Below, piece by piece: positions 8,710-17,046 of a stretch of 64,000 bases of DNA; position 1 is the first letter of the stretch, and each line of letters starts with the position of its first letter. A program made the position numbers and the translations under genes. Origin of the DNA: Bin87 sp965217175. Lineage in GTDB: Bacteria > Chloroflexota > Dehalococcoidia > Lucifugimonadales > UBA3495. The stretch covers positions 1,922,001 to 1,986,000 of the forward strand of contig OZ244251.1 in the NCBI GenBank assembly GCA_965217175.1, given 5' to 3'. The notes beneath the pieces are model-generated. The model ran no database searches. It worked only from the letters and a program-made list of their open reading frames with translations, and was not told where the DNA came from.

Positions 8710-9486
8710 ATGACTCTGCCCGCTACCATAGTGGCCGGAAACTGGAAGATGAACACCGATCTGGCGACCGGAGTGAATCTGGCTTGGGCGATCGCGGCCG
8801 GCGTCGACGGCCTCGGAGATGTCGGAGTGGTGGTTTGCCCTCCATTCATCTCGCTGGCAGCGGTTCGGGAGGCGATATCGAACCGCCCGGTTTCTATCGG
8901 CGCCCAGAACATGCACCATGACGACAGCGGAGCATTTACGGGCGAGGTATCCCCGGTCATGTTGGCCGGCGTGTGCGACTACGTACTGCTGGGACACTCG
9001 GAGCGTCGCCAAATGTTTGGCGAAACCGATGAGATGGTGGGTAGGAAAGTGGCAGCGGCGGTGGCTCACGGGCTGCGCCCCATCGTGTGCGTGGGTGAAA
9101 CCCTGGAACAGCGAGAAGCCGGAAACGCCACCGAAATCGTGCGCTGGCAGGTTACCTCGGCCCTGGCGGAGATAGACGCAGGCTCGGCCAACGAGCTGGT
9201 CATCGCCTACGAACCGGTATGGGCCATTGGAACCGGCCGGGCGGCTACACCGCAAATCGCCGACCAGATGATGGGCGGAGCAATAAGGTCTACCGTGCAG
9301 GCGGCGCTGGGGTCGCCGGCGGCGGCCACCATGCCCCTGCTGTACGGTGGCAGCGTTAATGCCGGCAATGCCCGCGAATACGCCAGTGTTGCGAACATCA
9401 ACGGCGCCCTGGTTGGGGGAGCCAGCCTGGACGCTGATTCCTTCCTGGCAATCGCCAGATTGTTCGGCGACGGCAAGGACCGGTAA
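8710..9486 (+). CDS. tpiA: triosephosphate isomerase
   Basis: TIM interconverts dihydroxyacetone phosphate and glyceraldehyde 3-phosphate. The 258-residue protein has VAGNWKMN at the start (catalytic Lys), LLGHSERR (electrophilic His), the catalytic Glu in YEPVWAIGTG, and the C-terminal phosphate loop LYGGSVNAGN and GALVGGASL. The ATG at 8710 is preferred because VAGNWKMN normally lies within 10 residues of the start; a TTG at 8695 would add five residues. It follows apgM by 29 bases and precedes miaA by 12. Confidence 0.97.
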   Translation: MTLPATIVAGNWKMNTDLATGVNLAWAIAAGVDGLGDVGVVVCPPFISLAAVREAISNRPVSIGAQNMHHDDSGAFTGEVSPVMLAGVCDYVLLGHSERRQMFGETDEMVGRKVAAAVAHGLRPIVCVGETLEQREAGNATEIVRWQVTSALAEIDAGSANELVIAYEPVWAIGTGRAATPQIADQMMGGAIRSTVQAALGSPAAATMPLLYGGSVNAGNAREYASVANINGALVGGASLDADSFLAIARLFGDGKDR

Positions 9487-9498
9487 CGCGGTCGTTAC

Positions 9499-10488
9499 AT
9501 GTCCGAACGTCAGCCGCTGGTCGCCGTAATCGGCGCCACTGCAACGGGAAAAACGGCGCTGGCGATCTCGTTGGCTCAGCAATTTGGCGGCGAGATTATC
9601 AATGCCGATAGTCGCCAGGTGTATTCCGGCATGGACATCGGCACCGCCAAACCGACCGCAGGCGAACGAGCCGCTGCCGTACACCATCTGATAGATATCC
9701 GGCGACCAGATCTACCGTTGAGCCTGGGCGAGTGGTTGCCCATGGCACGAGAGGCAATCGCCGAAATCTCCAGTCGCGGGCGGCTCCCGATCCTGTGCGG
9801 CGGGACCGGCCAGTACGTTTGGGCATTATTGGAGGGTTGGAGGGTACCGGCAGTACCGCCGGACATGGAGCTACGTGCCAACCTGGAAAAACGGGCCGAG
9901 GCTAGCGGGGCATCGGCATTGTGGCAGGAATTGGCGGCCGCTGATCCGGAGCGTGCTGCCCAGATCAACCCCCGCAATGTCCGCCGCGTCATCCGCGCGC
10001 TGGAATTGCAACGCAACGCCCGGTCCGGCACCGAGAATGTGGCATCAGCGCGTGCCGAAACTCCGCCATACCGCGCCCTCACCATCGGGTTGGCATCGGA
10101 ACGGGCCATGCTGTACGAAAAAATTGACGCGCGTGTTGACCGGATGATGGCTGACGGGCTGTTGGACGAAGCCAGATATCTGGCCCGATGCGGTTTTGTG
10201 TTGGGCCAGGGGCCGTTGTCTGGTGTGGGTTACAGTCAGCTGGGCCAGTTTCTGGATGGTGAGTTGACCCTTCCCGAAGCCGTTGCACGCATCAAGACCA
10301 GGACCCACGCTTTGGTGCGACGCCAAAACACCTGGTTCAAATCTGGCGATGTTCGCATCACCTGGCTGGATGCTACTGGCCGGCTTCCAACTGCCGAAGC
10401 GCGCGCCCGGGTACACCGATTCTTAGGTTCGACAACACCGTGTGGTACAATTGGCCCGGACTTGCAGGACGGTATCCCCGCGGGGTAG
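9499..10488 (+). CDS. miaA: tRNA dimethylallyltransferase
   Basis: MiaA adds a dimethylallyl group to A37 of tRNAs reading UNN codons. The 329-residue protein has the P-loop GATATGKT, the DSRQVYSGMDIGTAKP substrate segment, PILCGGTGQYVWALLEG, and the C-terminal RRQNTWF motif. All catalytic residues are present. The dapF promoter box overlaps its 3' end, so the coding sequence and a downstream promoter share DNA. Confidence 0.97.
   Translation: MSERQPLVAVIGATATGKTALAISLAQQFGGEIINADSRQVYSGMDIGTAKPTAGERAAAVHHLIDIRRPDLPLSLGEWLPMAREAIAEISSRGRLPILCGGTGQYVWALLEGWRVPAVPPDMELRANLEKRAEASGASALWQELAAADPERAAQINPRNVRRVIRALELQRNARSGTENVASARAETPPYRALTIGLASERAMLYEKIDARVDRMMADGLLDEARYLARCGFVLGQGPLSGVGYSQLGQFLDGELTLPEAVARIKTRTHALVRRQNTWFKSGDVRITWLDATGRLPTAEARARVHRFLGSTTPCGTIGPDLQDGIPAG
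10443..10451 (+). promoter_or_regulatory. extended -10 promoter box (TGGTACAAT) of dapF
   Basis: TGGTACAAT lies inside the end of miaA, 45 bases before the dapF ATG, and is identical to the box upstream of sua5. It would give a leader of about 40 bases that contains the dapF ribosome site TAGGAG. It suggests that lysine genes can be transcribed separately from the glycolysis and miaA run. Confidence 0.45.
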
Positions 10489-10496
10489 GAGCGTTG

Positions 10497-11354
10497 ATGG
10501 AATTCACCAAAATGCACGGGGCCGGCAACGATTACGTGTATGTAGATGCACGCGCGATGCCCGAGCATGACTGGGGCCAGCTATCCCAAGCTATCAGCGA
10601 CCGCCACTTTGGCGTTGGCAGCGATGGCCTGATACTGGTGATGGATTCAGACGTCGCCGACCTGAAGATGCGGATGTTCAATGTCGATGGTTCTGAGGGT
10701 GAAATGTGCGGCAATGGCATCCGGTGTTTCGCCAAGTACGCCATCGAGCGCGGCATCGTACCGCGGTCGGTCGGCGAGGTAACTATCGACACAATGGCCG
10801 GCGTGCGCACGGTCGTCCCCCGGTACGACGGCTCTGAAATAAACGCCGCCCGGGTCAGCATGGGCAAACCGCGCTTTGCTCCGTCGGATATACCGGTAAA
10901 CCTGGACCCGGCGATCAGCCTGAACCGCCAGACCATCATCAATTATGCGATACATCCCGGCGATTTCCGCCTGTTTCTTACCTTCGTTTCCATGGGCAAT
11001 CCCCATGCCGTAACGTTCATCGATCAACCTGTCGAGGAATTCCCGCTGCACAACATCGGCCCGCTGGTCGAGAGGCACCCCATATTTCCCAAGCGCGTGA
11101 ACTTCGAAGTGGTCAACATTCGAGACGATGGGAATCTGGACGCCCGCGTATGGGAGCGAGGTTCCGGTGAAACCATGGCATGCGGTACCGGCGCATGCGC
11201 GATTGGCGTAGCCTCCCGGTTGCTGGGCCACACCGGCGACCGTGTTGCGGTACATCTCCCCGGGGGCACTCTCACCATCGATTGGGACGGTACCGACGAA
11301 GTATATCTGGAAGGACCTGCGGCCGAGGTTTTTAGTGGAGTGTGGACAGAATGA
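10497..11354 (+). CDS. dapF: diaminopimelate epimerase
   Basis: DapF converts LL- to meso-diaminopimelate for lysine and peptidoglycan synthesis. The 285-residue protein has the start FTKMHGAGNDYVYVD, the first active-site cysteine in EMCGNGIRCFA, and the second in ETMACGTGACA. TAGGAG is five bases upstream of the ATG. Its TGA overlaps the ATG of the next gene (ATGA overlap). It is followed by dapL two genes later, so this is a short lysine cluster of the aminotransferase (DapL) pathway. Confidence 0.97.
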   Translation: MEFTKMHGAGNDYVYVDARAMPEHDWGQLSQAISDRHFGVGSDGLILVMDSDVADLKMRMFNVDGSEGEMCGNGIRCFAKYAIERGIVPRSVGEVTIDTMAGVRTVVPRYDGSEINAARVSMGKPRFAPSDIPVNLDPAISLNRQTIINYAIHPGDFRLFLTFVSMGNPHAVTFIDQPVEEFPLHNIGPLVERHPIFPKRVNFEVVNIRDDGNLDARVWERGSGETMACGTGACAIGVASRLLGHTGDRVAVHLPGGTLTIDWDGTDEVYLEGPAAEVFSGVWTE

Positions 11355-12028
11355 CCAATTTTGTATCCGGGCCGACTACGTATGAGCAAGTCAGGTGGGC
11401 GGCAACGAGTTTCAGGGGCCAGGCTGATGACGCAGCCTACGCAGACGCCCGCAACCCCGGATTCCGCGATGCCCTGATGGGTCAGGATAATGGCGCGGCC
11501 GTTGCCCAATTGGCCCGGTTGCTGAACAGTTGCGGCAGCCATGTTTCCGATGATCAGGTTCCCGGCATTGCCGTTGCGATCCAGCGGGCCGCGCCGGTTC
11601 TGCAGTCGCTGGCAGCATCGGCCCTGGAGTTCGATGACCTGCGCTGCGCTACCCTGGACATCATCGAAACCGCGTTCGAAGGCATCGCCAGCGCCGACGG
11701 GGTCGGACCCTCCACCGCCTCCAGGATTCTGGCGATCCTCAACCCGCGGTTGTTCGTGCTGTGGGATTCGGCCATTCGGGACGCTTACTTCCCCACCGAC
11801 GAACCCAACGGCGCAACTTACGGGCAGTTCCTCAGTGTGATGAGAATGGCGGCGTTGGCGATCGTCAGCGATGCCCGGGCGCAACATGGCATCAAGGACC
11901 CTGCTGGCCGATTGTCCCAGGAACTCGGTTTGAACCCGCCGTTCTCGCTGGCCAGTTTTATCGACGAATACAACTGTCTCACGCTGACGCGCGATGCCGC
12001 CAGGCGCCCCGCGGCAACGACGGTATAG
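11351..12028 (+). CDS. HhH-GPD-like hypothetical protein (paralog 2, lysine operon)
   Basis: A 225-residue protein that starts in a four-base overlap with dapF and ends eight bases before dapL. Residues 117-139 (GVGPSTASRILAIL, then NPRLFVLWD) match the helix-hairpin-helix plus Asp pattern of HhH-GPD base-excision enzymes, with Asp139 at the catalytic position. The segment aligns gap-free with the protein at 741-1346. No iron-sulfur Cys cluster or other glycosylase domain is visible, and the N-terminal half is helical and unfamiliar. It could be a DNA-binding protein, a minimal glycosylase or something unrelated with the same fold. Confidence 0.7.
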   Translation: MTNFVSGPTTYEQVRWAATSFRGQADDAAYADARNPGFRDALMGQDNGAAVAQLARLLNSCGSHVSDDQVPGIAVAIQRAAPVLQSLAASALEFDDLRCATLDIIETAFEGIASADGVGPSTASRILAILNPRLFVLWDSAIRDAYFPTDEPNGATYGQFLSVMRMAALAIVSDARAQHGIKDPAGRLSQELGLNPPFSLASFIDEYNCLTLTRDAARRPAATTV

Positions 12029-12035
12029 GAGCGAT

Positions 12036-13220
12036 ATGGTTAATTTCTCCCAAAGATTGGGCAAGCTCTCTCCGTATCCGTTCGTCGAGATATCGCGCAT
12101 CATTGCCGAGAAGCGGGCCGCCGGAGTGGACGTGGTGACGTTTGGAATCGGAGACCCCGACATTCCTACGCCGCAGCACATCATCGACCGCCTGTTGACC
12201 GCCTCTGAAGACCCGCCCAATCACCGCTACCCGGAGACGGACGGCCTGCCCGAGATGCGCCGGGCGATTGCTCATTGGTACAGACAACGATTCGACGTTG
12301 ACCTTGATCCCGACACCGAGGTATTGCCGTTGATCGGCGCCAAAGAAGGCATCGGACACGCGGCTTTTTGCTTCCTGGATCCCGGGGATATTGCGCTGGT
12401 GCCCGACCCGGCCTATCCAGTTTATTCGGTCGGAACCATGTTCGCCGGCGCAGAGAGCTACGTTATGCCGCTGTACGAACGTAACGGATGGCTGCCCGAA
12501 CTGGACGCCATCCCCAATGATGTCGCGCGCCAGGCCAAGGTTATGTGGCTGAACTACCCCAACAACCCGACCAGTGCGGTGGCGTCCCAGGAAGATCTGG
12601 AATCTGCGATGCGCTACTGCCGGGAGCACGATATCGCGTTGCTGCACGACGCCGCTTACTCCGAGGTTGGCTACGAAGGATACCGGGCCGGCAGCCTGTT
12701 GCAGATCGACGGGGCTAAAGATGTCGGGCTGGAGTTCCACTCCCTTTCCAAAACCTACAACATGACCGGATGGCGTATGGGCATGGCCGTAGGCAACGCC
12801 GACATGATAAAAGCCTTGTTCCAGATCAAAGCCAACCTGGACTCAGGGGTACCGCAGGCCATCCAGGAGATGTCGATTGAGGCGCTGACGGGCTCTCAGG
12901 ACTGTATCGACGAGAATGTGGCCAAATACACCTGGCGCCGCGATCGGGTGCTCCAGGCCCTGACCCGCATGGGCCTCAAGGTGGACGTACCACGGGCCAG
13001 CCTCTACATTTGGGCGCCGGTTCCGGAGGGGTTTACCTCCGCCGAGTTCGCAGCTCGCCTGCTGGAAGAGACCGACATCGTCGTCACCCCCGGGTCGTCC
13101 TACGGGCAATATGGCGAGGGCTACATCCGATTGTCCCTGACCACCCCGGACGAACGCGTAGAGACCGGGTGCCAGCGGTTGGAGAACTGGGTCATCCCGT
13201 CTCCCACCCTCAGAACCTGA
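12036..13220 (+). CDS. dapL: LL-diaminopimelate aminotransferase
   Basis: A 394-residue fold-type I PLP aminotransferase. It has FGIGDPDIPTP near the start, the conserved WLNYPNNPTSAVAS, the PLP-phosphate and Asp region LHDAAYSEVGYEG, the Schiff-base lysine in SLSKTYNMTGWRMG, and the C-terminal carboxylate-binding Arg in YIRLSLTTPDERV. Placement next to dapF makes the DapL reaction (tetrahydrodipicolinate to LL-DAP) the best assignment. By sequence alone it could be another aminotransferase of the AspC/DapL group. TAGGAG is five bases before the ATG. Confidence 0.87.
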   Translation: MVNFSQRLGKLSPYPFVEISRIIAEKRAAGVDVVTFGIGDPDIPTPQHIIDRLLTASEDPPNHRYPETDGLPEMRRAIAHWYRQRFDVDLDPDTEVLPLIGAKEGIGHAAFCFLDPGDIALVPDPAYPVYSVGTMFAGAESYVMPLYERNGWLPELDAIPNDVARQAKVMWLNYPNNPTSAVASQEDLESAMRYCREHDIALLHDAAYSEVGYEGYRAGSLLQIDGAKDVGLEFHSLSKTYNMTGWRMGMAVGNADMIKALFQIKANLDSGVPQAIQEMSIEALTGSQDCIDENVAKYTWRRDRVLQALTRMGLKVDVPRASLYIWAPVPEGFTSAEFAARLLEETDIVVTPGSSYGQYGEGYIRLSLTTPDERVETGCQRLENWVIPSPTLRT

Positions 13221-13234
13221 GGAAAACTCGCAGA

Positions 13235-14422
13235 ATGCCCAAAACGCGCAAGATGGTAACAACCGGCCCGCAGGCTGAGCGGGCGGTGCTGGTTGCTGCG
13301 GAAGTGCGGCAACGCGTCGAAAACCTGTGGGGTATGGAAGATTCGCTGATTGAACTGGACTACCTGGCGCGTTCCGCCGGCGCCGAAGTGGTCGGCATCA
13401 TTCGGCAGCGGGCCGACCGGTACACTCCCACCTACGTCGGGAAAGGCAAGCTCCAGGAACTCCAGGAGTTGCTGGAAGAGGAACGTCCCGATGTCGTAAT
13501 CTGCGATGACGAGTTGACGCCTACTCAACAACGTAACCTGGAATCGGCGCTGCAGTACAAGGTCATCGACCGAACCGCGCTGATCCTGGACGTGTTCGGA
13601 CGGCACGCCCGTACGCGCGAGGGGCAAATGCAGGTTGAGTTGGCACAACATCAATACCTGCTCCCGCGGTTGGTCGGGCAATGGTCGCACCTGGAGCGAT
13701 TGGGCGGCGGAATCGGAACCCGCGGCCCGGGTGAAACGCAGCTGGAAACCGACCGCCGACTGGTCCGACGCCGGATTCAGAAAATTCAGGAAGAGCTGGA
13801 TAAAGTGCGGCAGCGACGGAATCAGTACCTGGAACGTCGTCGTCGTGCTGCAGTCCCGATGGCGACACTGGTTGGGTACACCAACGCCGGCAAGAGTACA
13901 CTGTTCAACGCCCTCAGCGATGCTGGAGTGCCAGCAGAAGACCAGTTGTTCAACACGCTTGATCCGGTGACTCGCCGGTTGGATCTGCCTGCGGGCGGAG
14001 AATTGCTGTTGAGCGATACGGTGGGCTTTATCCAGAAGCTGTCTCCCACGGTGGTGGCGGCGTTCCGCGCGACTCTGGAGGAACTTCACGAAGCCGATTT
14101 GCTCCTGCATGTCATTGACATAACTCACCAGAAAGCGCCGGAGCAGGCCGAGGTGGTGGAAAAAACACTGACCGATCTGGGATTGGGCGGCAAACCGCGC
14201 CTGTTGGTTATCAACAAAATGGACTTGCTCACCGATGATCCCAACGAAATCTCCGCCGATGCGCTGGCGGGGCTGCCCGAATTGACCGCGGTTAATTCCC
14301 CAGCCGTCAGCGGACGAGTGTTCGTGTCAGCAGCAAAGGGTTGGAACCTCCCTGCGTTGTTGGAGGCGGTACAGGAACACGTCGGGAAAGCGCTTCCGGC
14401 TTCAGAAACGGCTGTCGTCTAA
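13235..14422 (+). CDS. hflX: ribosome-associated GTPase HflX
   Basis: HflX binds 50S/70S ribosomes and splits stalled ribosomes. The 395-residue protein has the HflX N-terminal domain (TPTYVGKGKLQELQ, DRTALILDVFGRHARTREG, GGGIGTRGPGETQLETD). A basic coiled coil of about 40 residues follows, then the G domain with G1 GYTNAGKST, G3 DTVGFI and G4 NKMD. It is complete. The GAGG ribosome site is about 12 bases before the ATG. It is followed by a phosphoesterase 9 bases after its stop. Confidence 0.96.
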   Translation: MPKTRKMVTTGPQAERAVLVAAEVRQRVENLWGMEDSLIELDYLARSAGAEVVGIIRQRADRYTPTYVGKGKLQELQELLEEERPDVVICDDELTPTQQRNLESALQYKVIDRTALILDVFGRHARTREGQMQVELAQHQYLLPRLVGQWSHLERLGGGIGTRGPGETQLETDRRLVRRRIQKIQEELDKVRQRRNQYLERRRRAAVPMATLVGYTNAGKSTLFNALSDAGVPAEDQLFNTLDPVTRRLDLPAGGELLLSDTVGFIQKLSPTVVAAFRATLEELHEADLLLHVIDITHQKAPEQAEVVEKTLTDLGLGGKPRLLVINKMDLLTDDPNEISADALAGLPELTAVNSPAVSGRVFVSAAKGWNLPALLEAVQEHVGKALPASETAVV

Positions 14423-14431
14423 GGGTTGTCC

Positions 14432-15184
14432 GTGAATCGTCGTAGCAAGATTCGACTGGTCCATACCTCCGACACCCACTTGGGGGATGGCTGGGACCCC
14501 AGCGCTGCCGAACGGGCGTTGTCTGCGGTGGTCGATGGCGTCCATCAGTTGAAAGCCGACGCGTTGTTAATCGCCGGGGATGTTTTTGACAACGCGCGCA
14601 TTCCAGACTCGCTGCTGGAATTTTTCGTCTCCGAGATGCGCCGCCTGGAAGTTCCCGCGATCATACTTCCCGGTAACCATGATCTGTATGATGCCGGCTC
14701 GCTGTACCGGCGTAATCCCTTCAACGATGTGCCATCCAATCTGCATATCATCCGCCGTACCACCGGCGAGACGGTCAGCATTGATTCGCTGGGACTGGAT
14801 GTCTGGGGTCGCGCCATGGATAACCACACACCGGCTTTTCGTCCTTTGGCAGGTATGGCGGCCACTCACGAAGACCGGTGGCTGGTGGCAATGGCGCACG
14901 GGCATTTTCATTTTCCCGACGACACCGAAGAACGGTCATCACCCATTTACGGACGCCAGGTCGCCGAATCCCCATGCGATTATCTCGCGTTGGGACACTG
15001 GGAACGTTTCGAAGACGTAAGCCAGGGCGAAGTTACCGCGTTTTACTCCGGGTCGCCCATGGGAGCGTCAAATGTCCGTGGCCAAATAGCGGTAAACGTG
15101 GTGGATTTTGACCCCGCTGGCGCAAAACAGGTGCGTGTTGCCCAGGCCCGATTTCCCATGCCAAAGCGGGTCGAACCGGCCTGA
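14432..15184 (+). CDS. metallophosphoesterase, SbcD/Mre11-like
   Basis: A 250-residue calcineurin-like phosphoesterase with a full metal site: HTSDTHLG, GDVFD, LPGNHD, AHGHFH, and LGHWE where GHxH is usual. The order and spacing resemble the nuclease domain of SbcD/Mre11, but the capping domain is short and no SbcC gene is adjacent. It may be a stand-alone DNA exonuclease or another phosphoesterase. GTG 14432 was chosen because AAGGG lies just upstream; TTG 14426 is also possible. Confidence 0.82.
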   Translation: MNRRSKIRLVHTSDTHLGDGWDPSAAERALSAVVDGVHQLKADALLIAGDVFDNARIPDSLLEFFVSEMRRLEVPAIILPGNHDLYDAGSLYRRNPFNDVPSNLHIIRRTTGETVSIDSLGLDVWGRAMDNHTPAFRPLAGMAATHEDRWLVAMAHGHFHFPDDTEERSSPIYGRQVAESPCDYLALGHWERFEDVSQGEVTAFYSGSPMGASNVRGQIAVNVVDFDPAGAKQVRVAQARFPMPKRVEPA

Positions 15185-15218
15185 TCGCCGACCGCTACCG
15201 CCAAATCCGAGGTGCAGT

Positions 15219-16091
15219 GTGAAATGTCTAAGTCGCGACCTGCGCATTTACGTTCTCGACCCTGCCAACGAGCCGGCAATTGCCATTGACTCTGGCGAGG
15301 ACCTGATGGTGGAATCCTGGGACGCCTTTGAGGGCATCCGCGACCCCCAGGTTTTGGAGGAAAAGTCGCTGAAGGGTCCTGCCACCGGCCCCATCTACGT
15401 CAACGGCGCCGAGCCCGGGGACGCCTTGCGCGTGGAGTTCGTCAGCATCACTCCCAAGGAAAGCCCGGCCCACATGATCATGCCCGGCCGTGGATTCCTG
15501 GAGGCCGAGTTCACCGAAGCCTATCCCACCGTAATGAGTATCGAAGACGGCCACCTGGTACTGCCCAGTGGTGTTCGACTTCCCCTTCGACCGTCGATGG
15601 GGTTGGTGGCCACCACGCCCACTTACCTGCAGCAGACGGCCAGCGATAGCGGTCCCTACGGCGGCGATATCGATATGAAGGAGCTGGTGGAGGGCAGCGT
15701 GTTGTTTCTGCCGGTATTTGTTCCGGGTGGCCTGCTGGCGATGGGCGACTGCCACGCCGTGGTCGGCGATGGTGCAGTGGCCGGCACCGGCGCAGAATGT
15801 TCCGCCGACACCCACATCCGGGTTACCGTGGAAAAAGGGATGAATCTTGCCGGACCAAGGGCAATCACGCCGGATCACTACGTCGTTCTGTCCCACGGCG
15901 AAGACCTCGGCCCCGCCATGAAGCAGGCGGTGCGGGACATGGTGGATTTTTTGGTTACCGAAAAAGGTATGGAACCCTACGACGCCTACACCCTTTGCAG
16001 CCTCGCCGGGGACGTACGCGTCTCGCGCACCTTCCGACCCATCAGTCCGGTCAAGATGATGCTGTCCCGCCAGGCGTTGGAGCAGCTGTAG
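15219..16091 (+). CDS. acetamidase/formamidase family protein
   Basis: A 290-residue member of the FmdA/AmdA family, which hydrolyses short amides to carboxylate and ammonia. Recognisable segments are VNGAEPGDALRVEF, FLPVFVPGGLLAMGDCHAVVGDG (the conserved core with the GDxHA motif), and a C-terminal Cys-containing helix region. The usual start is a short beta strand, matching the GTG at 15219, which has GAGGTG just upstream. It faces the SDR at 16093 in convergent orientation. Substrate unknown. Confidence 0.85.
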   Translation: MKCLSRDLRIYVLDPANEPAIAIDSGEDLMVESWDAFEGIRDPQVLEEKSLKGPATGPIYVNGAEPGDALRVEFVSITPKESPAHMIMPGRGFLEAEFTEAYPTVMSIEDGHLVLPSGVRLPLRPSMGLVATTPTYLQQTASDSGPYGGDIDMKELVEGSVLFLPVFVPGGLLAMGDCHAVVGDGAVAGTGAECSADTHIRVTVEKGMNLAGPRAITPDHYVVLSHGEDLGPAMKQAVRDMVDFLVTEKGMEPYDAYTLCSLAGDVRVSRTFRPISPVKMMLSRQALEQL

Positions 16092-16092
16092 G

Positions 16093-16872
16093 TCAGGTTA
16101 CCGAATACCCGCCGTCCACGGTTATTGCCGCACCGGTCACGTAGTCAGAGGCGCGGCTGGACAGGAACACCGTTGCGCCCTGTAGTTCCGCCGCCTCTCC
16201 CCATCGACCCATGGGTATGCGCCGGTTGATGTTGTCGTAACGCTCCGGCTGAGTTTCCGGGATCGCCTGGGTCAGCTCGGTCATGAACCATCCGGGCAGG
16301 ATGACGTTGGACTGTATGTTGTCGGGCGCCCACGCCACGGCAAAGCTCTTGGCCAATTGCACCACACCGCCCTTGCTCGACGCGTAGGGTGCGCCGCTCC
16401 CTCCGCCGCCAAAAATGCTGAACATACTGCCGATGCAGATGATTTTGCCGCCTCCGCGCGCTTTGAAGTGTGGGTAAACCGCCCGGCTGGACAAAAACGC
16501 GGCGCGCAGGTTGACGTCCAGGACAGTGTCCCACTCTGCGGCGGTGATTTCCTCAGGCGATTTGCGGACGGTTGTGCCGGCGTTGTTGATCAGTATGTCC
16601 AGCTGACCAAAGTGGGCCACCGCACGGGATACCATGTCGTCGATGTCCGAATCGCTGGTCACGTCGGTGGGGATTGCGAAGGCACGGCGACCGGTGGATT
16701 CGACGGCAGCGACTGCGGCGGCGTTTTTCTCCTCGTTGCGGGCCGCAATCGCGATGTCGCAACCGGCCTCCGCCAACCCCAGAGCCATCCCCAGACCCAG
16801 CCCGCCGTTCCCGCCTGTAATGAGGGCGACGCGCCCGCTCAGGTCGAACAAACCCCCGTTGGTGCTGGTCAT
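16093..16872 (-). CDS. SDR family oxidoreductase
   Basis: A 259-residue classical short-chain dehydrogenase. The Rossmann motif TGGNGGLG follows an RVALI strand, then NNAG at about residue 93, catalytic Ser in IGSMFS, and YASSK (Tyr-x3-Lys) near residue 160. The C-terminus ends in ITVDGGYSVT, typical of fatty-acyl or sugar-acid type SDRs, so it should be active on NAD(P)(H). The substrate cannot be told. It lies downstream of hppA, but a strong hppA terminator at 16964-16996 lies between them, so it likely has its own promoter. Confidence 0.88.
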   Translation of the reverse strand: MTSTNGGLFDLSGRVALITGGNGGLGLGMALGLAEAGCDIAIAARNEEKNAAAVAAVESTGRRAFAIPTDVTSDSDIDDMVSRAVAHFGQLDILINNAGTTVRKSPEEITAAEWDTVLDVNLRAAFLSSRAVYPHFKARGGGKIICIGSMFSIFGGGGSGAPYASSKGGVVQLAKSFAVAWAPDNIQSNVILPGWFMTELTQAIPETQPERYDNINRRIPMGRWGEAAELQGATVFLSSRASDYVTGAAITVDGGYSVT

Positions 16873-16963
16873 CTTGAGGCCTCCGAATCCAAACTGACCA
16901 CAACTTTACCACAGCGTTCCCTTTCGTTGACCAGTCGGCCTGTGAGTCACCGTAGTCAGCAGC

Positions 16964-16996
16964 AAAAAAACTCGGGGCGACGCAATCGCCGCCCCG
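16964..16996 (-). terminator. intrinsic terminator of hppA
   Basis: On the minus strand CGGGGCGGCG and CGTCGCCCCG form a 10-bp stem with one mismatch around an ATTG loop, followed after AG by seven T residues (16964-16970). This is a strong Rho-independent terminator about 50 bases after the hppA stop. A second stem without a T-run (CCCTCCGG/CCGGAGGG, 17015-17037) lies between it and hppA. Confidence 0.85.
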
Positions 16997-17046
16997 GGAA
17001 TCTGTCGAAACCTGCCCTCCGGCTACAAACCGGAGGGTTGATATTC

